From Aegilops tauschii subsp. strangulata (taxonomy: Eukaryota; Streptophyta; Magnoliopsida; Poales; Poaceae): a stretch of 64,000 bases of DNA. Positions within the stretch are counted from its first letter, which is position 1, and each line of letters begins with the position of its first letter. The translations under genes and the position numbers were made by a program. The stretch spans positions 381,339,792 to 381,403,791 of the forward strand of contig NC_053035.3 in the NCBI RefSeq assembly GCF_002575655.3, read 5' to 3'. Of this stretch, positions 35,729 through 47,925 are shown one piece after another. Below the pieces are notes generated by a model that ran no database searches, was not told the origin of the DNA, and saw only the letters and a list, made by a program, of their open reading frames with translations.

Positions 35729-36156
35729 GTAGCCCCTGAACCAGGCTTCAATGACGATGTGTCCGGCGCGCAGATTGTCTTCGGCATTGCAAGGCGATTC
35801 CTCCTCTGAATACTCCAAAGCAAGTCTCGAACACACAGAACGTGTCCGACTATGTAAAACAAACACCACACCCATGCGTAGAGAGTATAAATATCTCACA
35901 AGTCCAATCCACTGACAACTTTTGTACCGTGACATCACGTCGCCGCCCGGTCATTATTTCGAGCCGTTTTTTAGCCTTTCGCTCCATGTTTCAAGATGCG
36001 GTTTTATTGGCACGTCTTGTCAAAGCAGAGATCGTGTCCCCTTATTGCAGGATTCTCATCAATACGGGCGTGGGTAATCCAACCGTCCCGTCTACACAGC
36101 CCTTGGGGAATAGGCGAGTTTTAAGGCGAGTGGGGAGGCGCTTGATATTCGCTGCC

Positions 36157-36165
36157 TTTATAAGG
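36157..36165 (+). promoter_or_regulatory. TATA-like motif of the antisense ORF
   Basis: TTTATAAGG about 110 bases upstream of the ATG at 36275, on the strand opposite to gag. In the second copy the same place reads TTTATCAGG (60661), so the box is damaged there. Its role is inferred from position only. Confidence 0.4.
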
Positions 36166-36274
36166 AGATAAGGATTCACCCCTTTCACCCACGCCTTCTC
36201 TCTCTCTGCCCATCCATTCTCGAGCTCCAGCGCCCAAGCCTCCATCCTTTACACCTCAAAAAAGCACTCCGACC

Positions 36275-39200
36275 ATGTCCGGATCTGGAGCGCAGGGCAA
36301 GTGGATGGTCTCCTCCGTCAAGGAGAAGGACATCACCAAGCTCCGGGAGGCTGGGTACTTAGCCCAGGAGATCGCCCACCGGCTTCCCGCAACGGGGCAG
36401 ATCATCCCCACCCCGGAGCCCCATGAGAGGGTAGTATTCATCCCCCACTTCATCCGCAGACTAGGATTCCCTCTCCACCCATTCGTCTGCGGACTCATGT
36501 TCTACTACGGGGTGGATTTCCACGATCTGGCCCCCAACTCCTTCCTCAACATCTCGGCATTCATTGTCGTGTGTGAGGCCTTCCTCCGCATCCACCCCAC
36601 TTCGGATTGTGGCTAAAGATCTTCAATGTGAAGCCGAAGGTGGTGGGTGGCCAACACGCAGAGTGCGGAGGCGCCATGGTGAGCAAGATGCCCAACGTCA
36701 CATGGCCCAAAGGTACCTTCGTGGAGACCGTCAAAGGGTGGCAACAACAGTGGTTCTATTTCACTGAGCCTCGCGACGCCACCTGGGCCACGGCTCCCGA
36801 ATTCCAGTCCGGAGCCCCGATGCGGCTCACCTCCTGGCTAGAGAAGGGCCTGGACTGGTCTTTGTCGGATGAGCTGACAATGCTTCAAACGCGCATTAGG
36901 AGCATGGTCGACAAGAACATCAAGCCCGTCAATGTGATCCAGGTGATGCTAGTTCGTCGGATCCTTCCATGCCAAAGCCGGACTTGCCATCTGTGGGAGT
37001 TCGATCCGGCCGAGCACCAGACCTTGCAACGGTTCTTCGGAACTACGCACGAAGACATCTAGAAGGTGCTCTTTAAGGCCAACGAGACGTGGCCGAAGAC
37101 GACCGAGGACCTGGGCACGACCTGGCCCATCCCGCCAGTCCGGTAAGTCTTTTGTGTTTCAAGGTGTATCCTTTACTTGCTTACCCAAGGAAGATGCCTA
37201 AGCTTCCCTATTTATTTTTTCAGGGCTGGACAAAGAAGGCGGAGCGGATTCAGTGTCCGGCTCCGCCGCCCGAGGAATCAACCATCCCGCTTTTGACGAA
37301 GATGCTGATTCCGGCGCCCTACCAGGCGCCGGAGAAGAAGGCCAAGAAAAAGGCCAAGGAGACCAGAAGTGGCCTCCGCCGCAAGGGCGCTTCGGACGTG
37401 ACGTCTGAAGACGCCGAGACTCACTCCTCTGCCGCCGAGGACGACGAGGAGGAGGAGGAAAGAAACTCTCCCCCCGAGGGGGGAAGGAAGAAAAGGGCGG
37501 CCTCCACACATCTGGAGGCAGAGGCGTCCAAGAAGGGGAAGGTCTCCCTCGCGGATAACTCCGTGTGGGACATCGATAGCAGCTTGGAGTGGCGCCCCCG
37601 AGATAAGCCCCTGGCCGAACCGTGAGTACTCAAAAGGCCCTGACGCATTCATATATCCAGCCTCTTTACTTCATAGTTTTAACATGTTGAATCATGCACT
37701 TGCAGTCCGTCTCGTTCCGACCTCGAGCGATCCTCATCTTCGTAGAATTCGTTGGACCCGAAGGTGATGGACAACGGGTCCCTTCCGGCGGCCTCCTCTC
37801 CCAAGGCCATGGATGACACGAAGGTGTTGTCCCGAAGGATCCCAGGCCAGGGAAATATCCAGGAGGCCGTCAGGGCGGCGCCAGAGGGTGAAACCTCGGC
37901 CGCCGGACACTTGGGGGAGCAAATCCCCATGGAGACTGGCGATGGGGGCCATATCCAATTCGGCCCCTAGCCAAATACGGACCCGGAGACCTATACGGCT
38001 CCGGAATCCGGCAAGCAGCCTCCTTCGAAAGAAGGAGATGCGCCAATTCCATCGGTGACCTTTGTCTATCCAGAGGCACCGGATACTCTACTGGAAGCGC
38101 TGTGAAGTGCTTCCATTGTTGAGGAACACCGTACCCTCATGGGTACGGTGATTGAGAGGATTCAGTCCGCGAAGAGCGGACTGACCGAAGCCTGCACAAG
38201 CCTTCTAACAGGTTTTGAGGTATGAAATGCAATTTATGCAAAAGGAATGTCATAGTATAGATAGTAGCCCCTGAGACACTGTCCGGTGTTCGAAAAGAAA
38301 AACCGGACAGAGGATCAAACAATTTTCGCAGGAGACTAACCAGATGTGTCTATGTGAATAAGCAGGCATCTTTGCTGGCTGCGACCTCTCATACTGCCGA
38401 GGTTTCCGGACTAAAGCAGAGTCTGGAGCGGATCGAGGAAGAGCTCGGCCGTGTGAAAAAGCAACTGGAGGACCATCAAGGTATGCGATGACCTTGTGTA
38501 GATTCAGAAGGATGAATGATTTGTGTTGACCATAATATCATGATATTTTGTAGGAGCGGCGACCGAGGTGGAGACCCTCAAGAAGGCGCTGGCCGAGGCC
38601 GAGGAGAGAGCGACAAAGGAACAAGCTGCCCGCGAAAAGCATGAGGCCAGGGTCGGCGAGGTCCAGCAGGAGCTCCAGGACGCCGTGAAGAAATGCGAGT
38701 CCTTGGAGCGCAACATTGCGGATCAAGAGTCCGAACTCGCCAAGGCCCGCCAAAGCGCACAAGATGCCCGGGTCGAAGCCCAGGGCGCCCTCCAGGAAAT
38801 CCAGGAGGCCAGGAAAATCGCGGCGGGTAAGGCTTTTATTATGCAGAGCAAGTATATGAAGAAAAGGTACTTCTTACTGACCCGGATTTGGAGTTCTCCA
38901 GGGGCATTTGCGGATCTACCGCGTAGTGTTTCTGACGCTGCGGAATTCTTCCGAGCCGAAGAGGGGAGCTCAACGGAGAAGCTGTTCTGGTCGCAATACC
39001 TTGCGCCAGAGCATCCGGTGCCCTTTAGCAATCAGCTGAAACAGCTGACCGAACTGCATAGGGTGGCCGAACTGGCCGTGAAGGATTTGATAATCCGTTT
39101 GTGGCCTGCCAAAGCCATACCCAGCAGCTACTTCGGGCTCGTGAAGCGGCTGGTCAATGCCTACCCTCGGCTTGATGCCATCAAGTGGTCGGTCTGCATC

Positions 39201-39385
39201 GAAGGTGCGCGGATGGCCTTTTCCCGTGTCAGATACAGTGGGCGAAGATGGACGCCGTCAAACTTGCGACCGAGGGACCGCCCGCTGGCAAGGAGCACCG
39301 CACACCAGAGCGGTATTTTGACGATGTCCTCAAGGGATCCCGCATTGTAGAGGGCAAGTGTTCAAAAGACATCATCTTCGAATGA
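36275..39385 (+). pseudogene. Antisense multi-exon ORF of G (putative gypsy-type transposon domain)
   Basis: The plus-strand gene lies antisense to the element. The ATG at 36275 (MSGSGAQGKWMVSS) starts an N-terminal domain, with LPATGQIIPTPEP, RRLGFPLHPFV, YGVDFHDLAPNS and WLKIFNV, that matches the family called putative gypsy type transposon. Likely exons are 36275-37142, 37224-37621, 37706-38219, 38332-38480, 38554-38826 and 38902-39385, all with GT..AG-like borders. Later exons encode acidic/lysine-rich blocks and a long coiled coil (TEVETLKKALAEAEERATKE...), then a tail ending KCSKDIIFE. A one-base loss near 36596 (the second copy keeps the base) and several stops (37061, 37744, 37968) break it. 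Its function in Tat elements is unknown. Confidence 0.72.
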
Positions 39386-40729
39386 ATACATGCATGTTAT
39401 CTTGTCTTGTATGATGAAGCAAAGCCGTTATGTAATATAATGCTTGTTTATTATTCAAAATTTTACCTCCCGTGCGGCCGTTTTTATTAAATCTGAGAGT
39501 TGGCCAGTCGTCGGCTTCAGCCCCCATGTAGGTAGTACGGGGGTGTTCGGGATGGAATCTAAGCACTCTTGATTGAAGAATTTGGTCCTTGAAGGAGGTG
39601 TTTAGTGCAACGAACCAGGCAATCAGACTATGTGGCTTTATCACCCTCACTTAGCCATAGGAGTTTGACAATAAAAATGTAGGCGCAACCCCTAGTTAGC
39701 ATTTAATCCGGACTAGGGTGCTGTAAACACTTGATCGGGTAGAGACCGATTCGTCGCATAATGCGGAAAAAATCACAAAAGATTTGTAACCTCCGAACAG
39801 CTGAATGGCTCACGCTGCATAATGATAGTCAGTTTTCGGCTTTCTCTACTGAGGTGCTCATCCGGATAAACTAGGACACAATCGCAGTAGTTCTCCCTTT
39901 ACTACCCTAGCTGATATAGCGGAACGTAAGGTAGTAAGCACAGGAGCCAAGCAACCCAACTATTGACCAAAGACATGATTCGGATCCGATGCATGTAATG
40001 CTAAAATTTGGGGTGCCGAACTGTACTGTAAAAAGTGTTCGGACTTTGTTGCCGTAGTATGGAGCATAATGAAGCCCCTGGCGAATTAAAGCGTACCATA
40101 GTGTACGGGTGCAATCGACAAGAATGACGAAATAAAATGAAGTAGTAAGCTAGTGCCACATAAGCTGGGCCGCAAAATGTTTCCCTTATAATTTGATTAA
40201 TACGTCAAAGCGTATTTGTACAAATAGTGCGATAGGCAACCTGGATATTTAACATGCCAAGACCAAGGCGGAGCTGCATGCGGGTCCTGAAAACAGGTAG
40301 AACGATTGTGAAGAAGAGCGTCTAGAGATTCCCCCACACGTCTGTACTGCTTGCCACCTTGGTATATCTATCCTTCAAAAGGACCGATGATCAGGCCGTC
40401 GGGAGGGGCCTTGTGAAAAGGAGACCAAAAAATGGTAAAAAGGAAAAGGAAAAGTATGTGTGGGAACCGTATGATGAACCCCAATCAAGTTATGCCTCCG
40501 TCTATGCCCATGGTATTTTGAGTGTGTAGTTATGTACGCGCGGTACGAACGCTGCCGTTTGGTCGGGATGGAGATGGAGGCCAAATTGCTAGTCGAGCTC
40601 TTGACGAGCTGGACTGTCCTGCTGTAGAGTAGTCCGGACTCGTTTGACAGTGTCCGGGAGCTTGGCCGCCGAATTAAGGTTCTGCTTGAGAAGGCCGCTC
40701 TGTACTTCTGCTGCCAGAGCTGCGGTGTG
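39386..40729. other. Non-coding internal region of G
   Basis: Between the antisense ORF and the minus-strand protease, where a Gypsy element should carry reverse transcriptase, RNase H and integrase. No YVDD-like or integrase motif is seen on either strand. The region explains why G is classed as non-autonomous. Confidence 0.65.
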
Positions 40730-43533
40730 CTACTCGGTATGGAGGGAGCATTCCGTGTTTCCATTGACTGTTATGACACCGCGTGGTCCGGGCATCTTGA
40801 TCTTGAGATAAGCATAGTGTGGCACCGCATTAAATCGAGCAAATGCGGTTCGTCCGAGCAGTGCGTGATAACCACTGCGGAAGGGGACGATATCGAAGAT
40901 CAAGTCTTCGCTTCGGAAGTTGTCCGGAGATCCGAAGATGACCTCCAATGTGATTGAGCCCGTGCAACGGGCCTCTACACCTGGTATAACTCCTTTAAAT
41001 GTAGTTTTTGTGGGCTTGATCCTTGATGGACCGATGCCCATTTTGCGCACTGAATCCTCATAGAGCAGGTTAAGGCTTCTTCCCCCGTCCATGAGGACTC
41101 GCGTGAGGTGGAATCCATCAATGATTGGGTCGAGGACCAGTGCAGCTGAACCGCCATGACGGATACTGGTCGGATGATCCCTACGATCGAAGGTGATCGG
41201 ACAGGATGACCATGCGTTGAATTTTGGGGCGACTGGCTCTATCACATTGACGTCCCTGAGCGCGCGTTTGCGCTCCCTTTTGGGGATGTGGGTAGCGTAT
41301 ATCATGTTCACCGTTTTAACATGGGGGGGGGGACTTCTTCTGTCCCCCTGTGTTCGGCGGACGGGGCTCTTCGTCGTCGTTCTCACTTTGCGACCCCTTC
41401 TCCTTATCCTCGGCATTTAACTTGCCGGCCTGTTTAAAGGCCCAACAACTCCGGTGGGTATGATTGGCTGGTTTATCAGGGGTGCCGTGGATCTGACATG
41501 GACGATCGAGTATGCGGTCCAAGCTGGAAGAGCCCGGATTGTTCCTTTTGTATGGCTTCTTCCGCTGACCGGACTTGGAGCCACTGAATCCGGCGTTGAC
41601 CGCTGTGTCATCCATATTGTCACCATTGTTTCGACGCTTATGCCTGTTGCGCCGGGGCTTGCTGTTACTATTCTTGGCTTCAGAGGTGCCAGGTTCACTT
41701 GCATTATTATTGCTACGGGCTAGCCAACTATCTTCGCCCGCGCAAAAGCGGGTCATGAGTGCCGTGAGGGCTGCCATGGACTTCGGCTTTTCCTGGCCGA
41801 GGTGTCGGGCGAGCCATTCATCGCAGATGGTATGCTTAAAGGCCGCTAGGGCTTCGGCATCCGGACAGTCGAGGATCTGGTTCTTTTTAGTTTAGAACCT
41901 AGTCCAGAATTTCCTGGCTGACTCCCCGGGCTGTTGGACTATGTGACTTAAGTCATCTGCATCCGGAGGTCGGACGTATGTACCTTGGAAGTTGTCGCGG
42001 AAGGCGTCTTCCAGGTCCTCCCAGCTACCAATGGAGTTTTCAGGCAGGCTGTTCAACCAGTGCCGAGCTGGTCCCTTGAGTTTTAGTGGGAGGTATTTGA
42101 TGGCATGAAGATCATCACCGCGGGCCATATGGATATGGAGAATAAAATCCTCAATCCACACTGCGGGGTCTGTTGTCCAATCATATGATTCGATATTCAC
42201 GGGTTTAAAGCCTTCTGGGAATTCATGCTCCATTACTTCATCGGTGAAGCAGAGGGGGTGTGCGGCACCTCTATATTGGGCCAAGTCACGACGTAGCTCG
42301 GATGGAGTCCGTCTGCGGTTTTCGGCCCGGGCTTGATTATGCTTATCGCGTCCGGCTGGATAGCCGTCGGCGCGCGTCGGGGCGCGCCCACGCGATCCGT
42401 AGATCAATCTGGTCTGACCTGCTCTATTGTCCAGGTCTTGCCGCAGGTCATATGTATATCCCCGAGCTGTTGCGTCTCTACCTTTACGGCGAGGCGGTAT
42501 GGGCTGGTGTTCGGCTTGAGTTGCCGCTTTATCCCGGCCACGTGGTGGTCGGTCAGCTGCGTTACGCGCTGACGGTACGGGGTCCAGTGCCTTCTCATCG
42601 AATTGAGGTAGAAGTTTACGCTTCGGGTAACTCTTGGTTGGGCGCTCGAGGCCGTATTCCTCGGCTGCCAGGATGTTAGTCCATTTGTCGTTGAGCAGAT
42701 CTTGATCAGCTTGAAGCTACTGCTGCTTCTTTTTCAGGCTCCTTACAGTGGCGATTAGCCGACACTTAAAGCGCTCCTGCTCGAGATGTTCCTCAGGCAC
42801 GATAAAATCTTCGTTGCCGACGCTCACCTCGTCCTCGGAGAGCGTAAGATAATTACCTATATCAGAGTCTTCATGTATGGCCTGTTCATCAGGGCTGACT
42901 TGCCCATCTTCCCGTTCGTCCTGTTCGAAAGTTGGCTCGACGGGGTCTTCTTTGTCTTCGCCATCGTCTAGAGTATTGTTTTCTCATGTGCCGGTATCGC
43001 TATCTTTTCCACGGCGTGATTTAGAGCGGCGCCGTTGACTCGGTGCTTTGGCTGTATCTCAAGAGGTTTATCCTCGACTGGATCTTCTTTGTCATCGCCG
43101 TTACCCGCTTTGGGTGTATCCACCATGTATACGTCATACGAAGAGGTGGTCGTCCAACGTCCGGTGAACGGCGGATTTTCGGCCCGCTCCTCTCCGGCAT
43201 CTCGTCCATACCATCGATGTCTTCGAAGCCATGGTCGAGCATGTCAGTTAAGTCCTCGACAGTGGCTATAAAGTGGGTGGTGGGTGGGATGTAAAATTCC
43301 CCGCTCTCAGCCCCTAGTCCGGGCTGGGCGTAGTTCGGACATTGCTCCTCTGTAATGACGAGGGATCACATCAAGTCCAGAGCCTCGCTTAAGGGCGAGG
43401 TTTGGCCAGGGAGAAGAAAGCTCGTGGAGTACGGCGGGGAGGGAACTCCTTGGCCGAACTCACCGGTGCTGACTCCGAGGGTCCGGAGCCGGTGTCCGGG
43501 GAAGGGCCCGGCTTCATGATGGGTGCCAGCGAC
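40730..43533 (-). pseudogene. gag: Gypsy gag and protease of G, main part
   Basis: Minus strand. A gag core at 41892-42407 has DWTTDPAVWIEDFILHIHM, KYLPLKLKGPARHWLNSLP and WEDLEDAFRDNFQGTY. A metal-binding segment follows (CQIHGTPDKPANHTHRSC) at about 41480. The protease at 40730-41416 has the active-site zone VLMDGGRSLNLLY and the flap-side GYHALLGR. Pieces lie in different frames and the upstream portion (42410-43533) has many stops. The N-terminal codons lie at 59389-59715, separated by A1. The protein would form particles and process itself. With no pol attached, it would rely on a partner element. Confidence 0.75.
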
Positions 43534-43538
43534 ACTAC
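43534..43538. repeat. Target-site duplication of A1, left copy
   Basis: ACTAC directly left of the A1 LTR. The identical ACTAC is at 59384-59388. This exact pair delimits A1 and proves that it inserted into G. Confidence 0.95.
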
Positions 43539-45415
43539 TGTTGGGTAACGTAGTAATTTCAAAAAAATTCCTACGCACACACAGGATCATGCTGATGCAT
43601 AGCAACGAGAGGGGAGAGTGTTGTCCACGTACCCTCGTAGACCGAAAGCGGAAGCGTTAGCACAACGCGGTTGATGTAGTCGTACGTCTTCACGATCCGA
43701 CCGATCAAGTACCGAACGCACGACACCTCCGAGTTCAGCACACGTTCAACTCGATGACGTCCCTCGAACTCCGATCCAGCCTAGCTTTGAGGGAGAGTTC
43801 TGTCAGCACGACGGCGTGGTGACGATGATGATGTTCTACCGACGCAAGGCTTCGCCTAAGCACCGCTACGATATTATCGAGGTGGATTATGGTGGAGGGG
43901 GGCACCGCACACGGCTAAGAGATCAAGAGATCAATTGTTGTGTCTAGAGGTGCCCCCCTTGCCCCCGTATATAAAGGAGCAAGGGGGGAGAGGCGGCCGG
44001 CCAGGAGGAGGCGCGCCAGGGAGGAGTCCTACTCCCACCGGGAGTAGGACTCCCTCCTTTCCTAGTTTTTTTGAAAGGAAAGCGGTAGGGGAAGCCCCCC
44101 ACAGCGAGTTTTTTTAAATAATAAGAACCCAAATTCACGTCCGTGAGGACTTGAACCTGGGTGGCTGGGTTGTACATCCACTCCACTAGCCAAGTGAGCT
44201 AGGCTCACTTCCTTAACCTCCTTTGGAGTAGGAGAAGGGGAAGGAGGAGGGAGAGAGGGAGGAAGGGGGGGCGCCGCCCCCCTCCTTGTCCAATTTGGAC
44301 TAGAGAGGGAGGGGGCGCGCGGCCTGCCTTGGCCGCCCCTCCTCTTCTCCACTAAGGCCCATCTTGGCCCATTAAACCCCCGGGGGGGTTCCGGTAACCC
44401 CCGGTACTACAGTAAAATCTCGATTTCACCCGGAACACTTCTGATATCCAAATATAGGCTTCCAATATATCAATCTTTATGTCTCGACCATTTCGAGACT
44501 CCTTGTCATGTCCGTGATCACATCCGGGACTCTGAACTACCTTCGGTACATCAAAACACACAAACTCATAATATAACCGTCATCGAACTTTAAGCGTGCG
44601 GACCCTACGGGTTCGAGAACTATGTAGACATGACCGAGACATGTCTCCGGTTAATAACCAATAGCGGAACCTGAATGCTCATATTGGCTCCTACATATTC
44701 TACGAAGATCTTTATCGGTCAAACCGCATAACAACATACGTTGTTCCCTTTGTCATCGGTATGTTACTTGTACGAGATTCGATCGTCGGTATCTTAATAC
44801 CTAGTTCAATCTCGTTACCAGCAAGTCTCTTTACTTGTTCCGTAATACATCATCCCGCAACTAACTCATTAGTTGCAATGCTTGCAAGGCTTATAGTGAT
44901 GTGCATTACCGAGTGGGCCCAGAGATACCTCTCCGACAATCGGAGTGACAAATCAAAATCTCGAAATACGCCAACCCAACAAGTACCTTCGGAGACACCT
45001 GTAGAGCACAGTTACGTTGTGACGTTTGGTAGCACACAAAGTGTTCCTCCGGTAAACGGGAGTTACATAATCTCATAGTCATAGGAACATGTATAAGTCA
45101 TGAAGAAAGCAATAGCAGACTACTAAACGATCGAGTGCTAAGCTAACGGAATGGGTCAAGTCAATCACATCATTCTCCTAATGATGTGATCCCGTTAATC
45201 AAATGACAACTCATGTCAATGGCTAGGAAACATAACCATCTTTGATCAACGAGCTAGTCAAGTAGAGGCATACTAGTGACACTCTGTTTGTCTATGTATT
45301 CACACAAGTATTATGTCTCCGGTTAATACAATTCTAGCATGAAAAATAAACATTTATCATGATATAAGGGAATAAATAATAACTTTATTATTGCCTCTAG
45401 GGCATATTTCCTTCA
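43539..45415 (-). repeat. 3' LTR of A1 (1877 bp, with a SINE insertion)
   Basis: TGTTGGGTAACGTAG ... ATTTCCTTCA. It is 148 bases longer than the 5' LTR because of the insertion at about 44059-44222. The remainder aligns throughout with 57655-59383. Confidence 0.92.
44059..44222 (-). mobile_element. tRNA-derived SINE-like insertion in the A1 LTR
   Basis: Present in the 3' LTR but absent at the matching place of the 5' LTR (about 58160). On the minus strand it contains a box A-like TGGCTAGTGGAGTGG and a box B-like GGTTCAAGTCC about 30 bases apart, an internal Pol III promoter typical of tRNA-derived SINEs (for example the Triticeae Au SINE). No complete tRNA cloverleaf can form. The flanking CCTCCTTT at 44052 and 44215 is a probable target duplication. 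Confidence 0.65.
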
Positions 45416-45448
45416 GTCTCCCACTTGCACTAGAGTCAGTAATCTAGA

Positions 45449-46207
45449 TTACATAGTAATGATTCTAACACCCATGGAGCCTTGGTGCTGATCTTGTTTT
45501 GCTCGTGGAAGAGGCTTAGTCAACGGGTCTGCAACATTCAGATCCGTATGTATCTTGCAAATTTCTATGTCTCCCACCTGGACTTGATCCCGGATGGAGT
45601 TGAAGTGTCTCTTGATGTGCTTGGTTCTCTTGTGAAATCTGGATTCCTTTGCCAAGGCAATTGCACCTGTATTGTCACAAAAGATTTTCATTGGACCCGA
45701 TGCACTAGGTATTACACCTAGATCGGATATGAACTTCTTCATCAGGAATCCTTCAGTTGCTTCTTCCGAAGCAGCTATGTACTCCGCTTCACACGTAGAT
45801 CCCGCCACAACGCTTTGTTTAGAACTGCACCAACTTACAGCTCCACCGTTCAATGTAAATACGTATCCGGTTTGCGATTTAGAATTGTCCGGATCAGTGT
45901 CAAAGCTTGCATCGACGTAACCATTTACGATTAGCTCTTTGTCACCTCCATAAATGAGAAACATATCCTTAGTCCTTTTCAGGTATTTCAGGATGTTCTT
46001 GACCGCTGTCCAGTGATCCACTCCTGGATTACTTTGGTACCTCCCTGCTAAACTTATAGCAAGGCACACATCAGGTCTGGTACACAACATTGCATACATG
46101 ATAGAACCTATGGCTGAAGCATAGGGAGCATCTTTCATATTCTCTCTATCTTCTGCAGTGGTCGGGCATTGAGTCTTACTCAACTTCACACCTTGTAACA
46201 CAGGCAA
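45449..46207 (-). pseudogene. pol: A1 RNase H and connection domain
   Basis: A 252-codon frame with ASAIGSIMYAMLCTRPDV, YVDASFDTDPDNSKSQTGY (RNase H first Asp), STCEAEYIAASE, FCDNTGAIALAKE and [15 protein letters not shown]. All expected acidic residues are visible. It is joined by a frameshift (46176-46207 overlap) to the RT frame, so it is not translated in phase with RT here. Confidence 0.88.
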
Positions 46208-46964
46208 AAAAACCTTTCTTTGCTTGATCCATTTTGAACTTCTTCAAAACTTTGTCAAGGTATGTGCTTTGTGAAAGTCCAATTAAGCGTCTTGATCTAT
46301 CTCTACAGATCTTAATGCCCAATATATAAGCAGCTTCACCGAGGTCCTTCATTGAAAAACTCTTATTCAAGTATCCCTTTATGCTATCCAGAAATTCTAT
46401 ATCATTTCCAATCAGCAATATGTCATCCACATATAATATCAGAAATGCTATAGAGCTCCCACTCACTTTCTTGTAAATACAGGCTTCTCGAAAAGTCTGT
46501 ATAAAACCATATGCTTTGATCACACTATCAAAGCGTTTATTCCAACTCCGAGAGGCTTGCACCAGTCCATAAATGGATCGCTGGAGCTTGCACACTTTGT
46601 TAGCTCCCTTTGGATCGACAAAACCTTCTGGCTGCATCACATACAACTCTTCTTCTAGAAATCCATTCAGGAATGCAATTTTGACATCCACTTGCCAAAT
46701 TTCATAATCATAAAATGCGGCAATTGCTAACATGATTCAAACAGACTTAAGCATCGCTACGGGTGAGAAAGTCTCATCGTAGTCAATCCCTTGAACATGT
46801 CGAAAACCTTTTGCAACAAGTCGAGCTTTATAGACAGTAACATTACCGTCAGCGTCAATCTTCTTCTTGAAGATCCATTTATTCTCAATGGCTTGCCGAT
46901 CATCGGGCAAGTCAACCAAAGTCCACACTTTGTTCTCATACATGGATCCCATCTCATATTTCAT
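46176..46964 (-). pseudogene. pol: A1 reverse transcriptase
   Basis: Frames 46737-46964 (KWIFKKKIDADGN, KARLVAKGFRHVQGIDYDETFSPV) and 46176-46733 (WQVDVKIAFLNGFLEEELYV, LQRSIYGLVQASRSW) are separated by a TGA at 46734. The active-site YVDD is intact at 46422-46433. The equivalent codon in A2 is a sense CGA, so the stop is a C-to-T change at a CpG. RT copies the element RNA into DNA. Confidence 0.9.
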
Positions 46965-47093
46965 GGCCTCAAGCTATTTTGTGGAATCTGGGCTCACCAT
47001 CGCTTCTTCATAGTTCGTAGGTTCGTCATGGTCTAGTAACATAACCTCCAGAACAGGATTACCGTACCACTCTGGTGCGGATCTTACTCTGGT

Positions 47094-47917
47094 TTACCTA
47101 CGAGGTTCAGTAACAACTTGATCTAAAGTTTCATGATCATCAGCATTAACTTCCTCACTAATTGGTGTAGGTGTCACAGGAACCGGTTTCTGTGATGAAC
47201 TACTTTCCAATAAGGGAGCAGGTACAGTTACCTCATCAAGTTCTACTTTCCTCCCACTCACTTCTTTCGAGAGAAACTCCTTCTCTAGAAAGGATCCAAA
47301 TTTAGCAACAAAAGTCTTGCCTTCAGATCTGTGATAGAAGGTGTACCCAACAGTTTCCTTTGGGTATCCTATGAAGACACATTTCTCCAATTTGGGTTCG
47401 AGCTTATCAGGTTGAAGCTTTTTCACATAAGCATCGCAGCCCCAAACTTTAAAAACGACAACTTTGGTTTCTTGCCAAACCACAGTTCATAAGGCATCGT
47501 CTAAACAGATTTCGGTGGTGCCCTATTTAACGTGAATGCAGCCGTCTCTAAAGCATAACCCCAAAATGATAGCGGTAAATCAGTAAGAGACATCATAGAT
47601 CGCACCATATCTAGTAAAGTATGATTACGACGTTCGGACACACCATTAAGCTGTGGTGTTCCGGGTGGCGTGAGTTGCGAAACTATTCCGCATTGTTTCA
47701 AATGAAGACCAAAATCGTAACTCAAATATTCTCCTCCACGATCAGATCGTAGAAACTTTATTTTCTTGTTACGATGATTTTCTACTTCATTATGAAATTC
47801 TTTGAACTTTTCAAATGTTTCAGACTTATGTTTCATTAAGTAGATATACCCATATCTGCTTAAATCATCTGTGAAGGTGAGAAAATAACGATACCCGCCG
47901 CGAGCCTCAACACTCAT
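47094..47917 (-). pseudogene. pol: A1 integrase, C-terminal part
   Basis: From 47917 leftward: MSVEARGGYRYFLTFTDDLSRYGY, the second catalytic Asp in RSDRGGEYLS, then LNGVSERRNHTLLDMVRS with the catalytic Glu, and WGYALETAAFTLNR. A TAG ends this frame at 47501. The following domain (47094-47483: FKVWGCDAYVKK, CVFIGYPKETVGYTFY) is in another frame. The N-terminal part with the first Asp (HTDVC) is 7 kb away at about 54910, on the other side of R2. Confidence 0.9.
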
Positions 47918-47920
47918 TGG

Positions 47921-47925
47921 ACCAC
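47921..47925. repeat. Target-site duplication of R2, left copy
   Basis: ACCAC. The identical copy is at 54907-54911. It defines the R2 insertion within the A1 integrase. Confidence 0.95.

Noticed and set aside
40737..42679. Plus-strand frames in the G gag region
   Set aside because: They are shadows of the minus-strand gag and protease, which carry the recognisable motifs.
44110..44222. Possible tRNA gene on the minus strand
   Set aside because: Has box A and box B-like motifs but no matching acceptor stem or anticodon arm, and is present in only one LTR; a SINE head explains it better.
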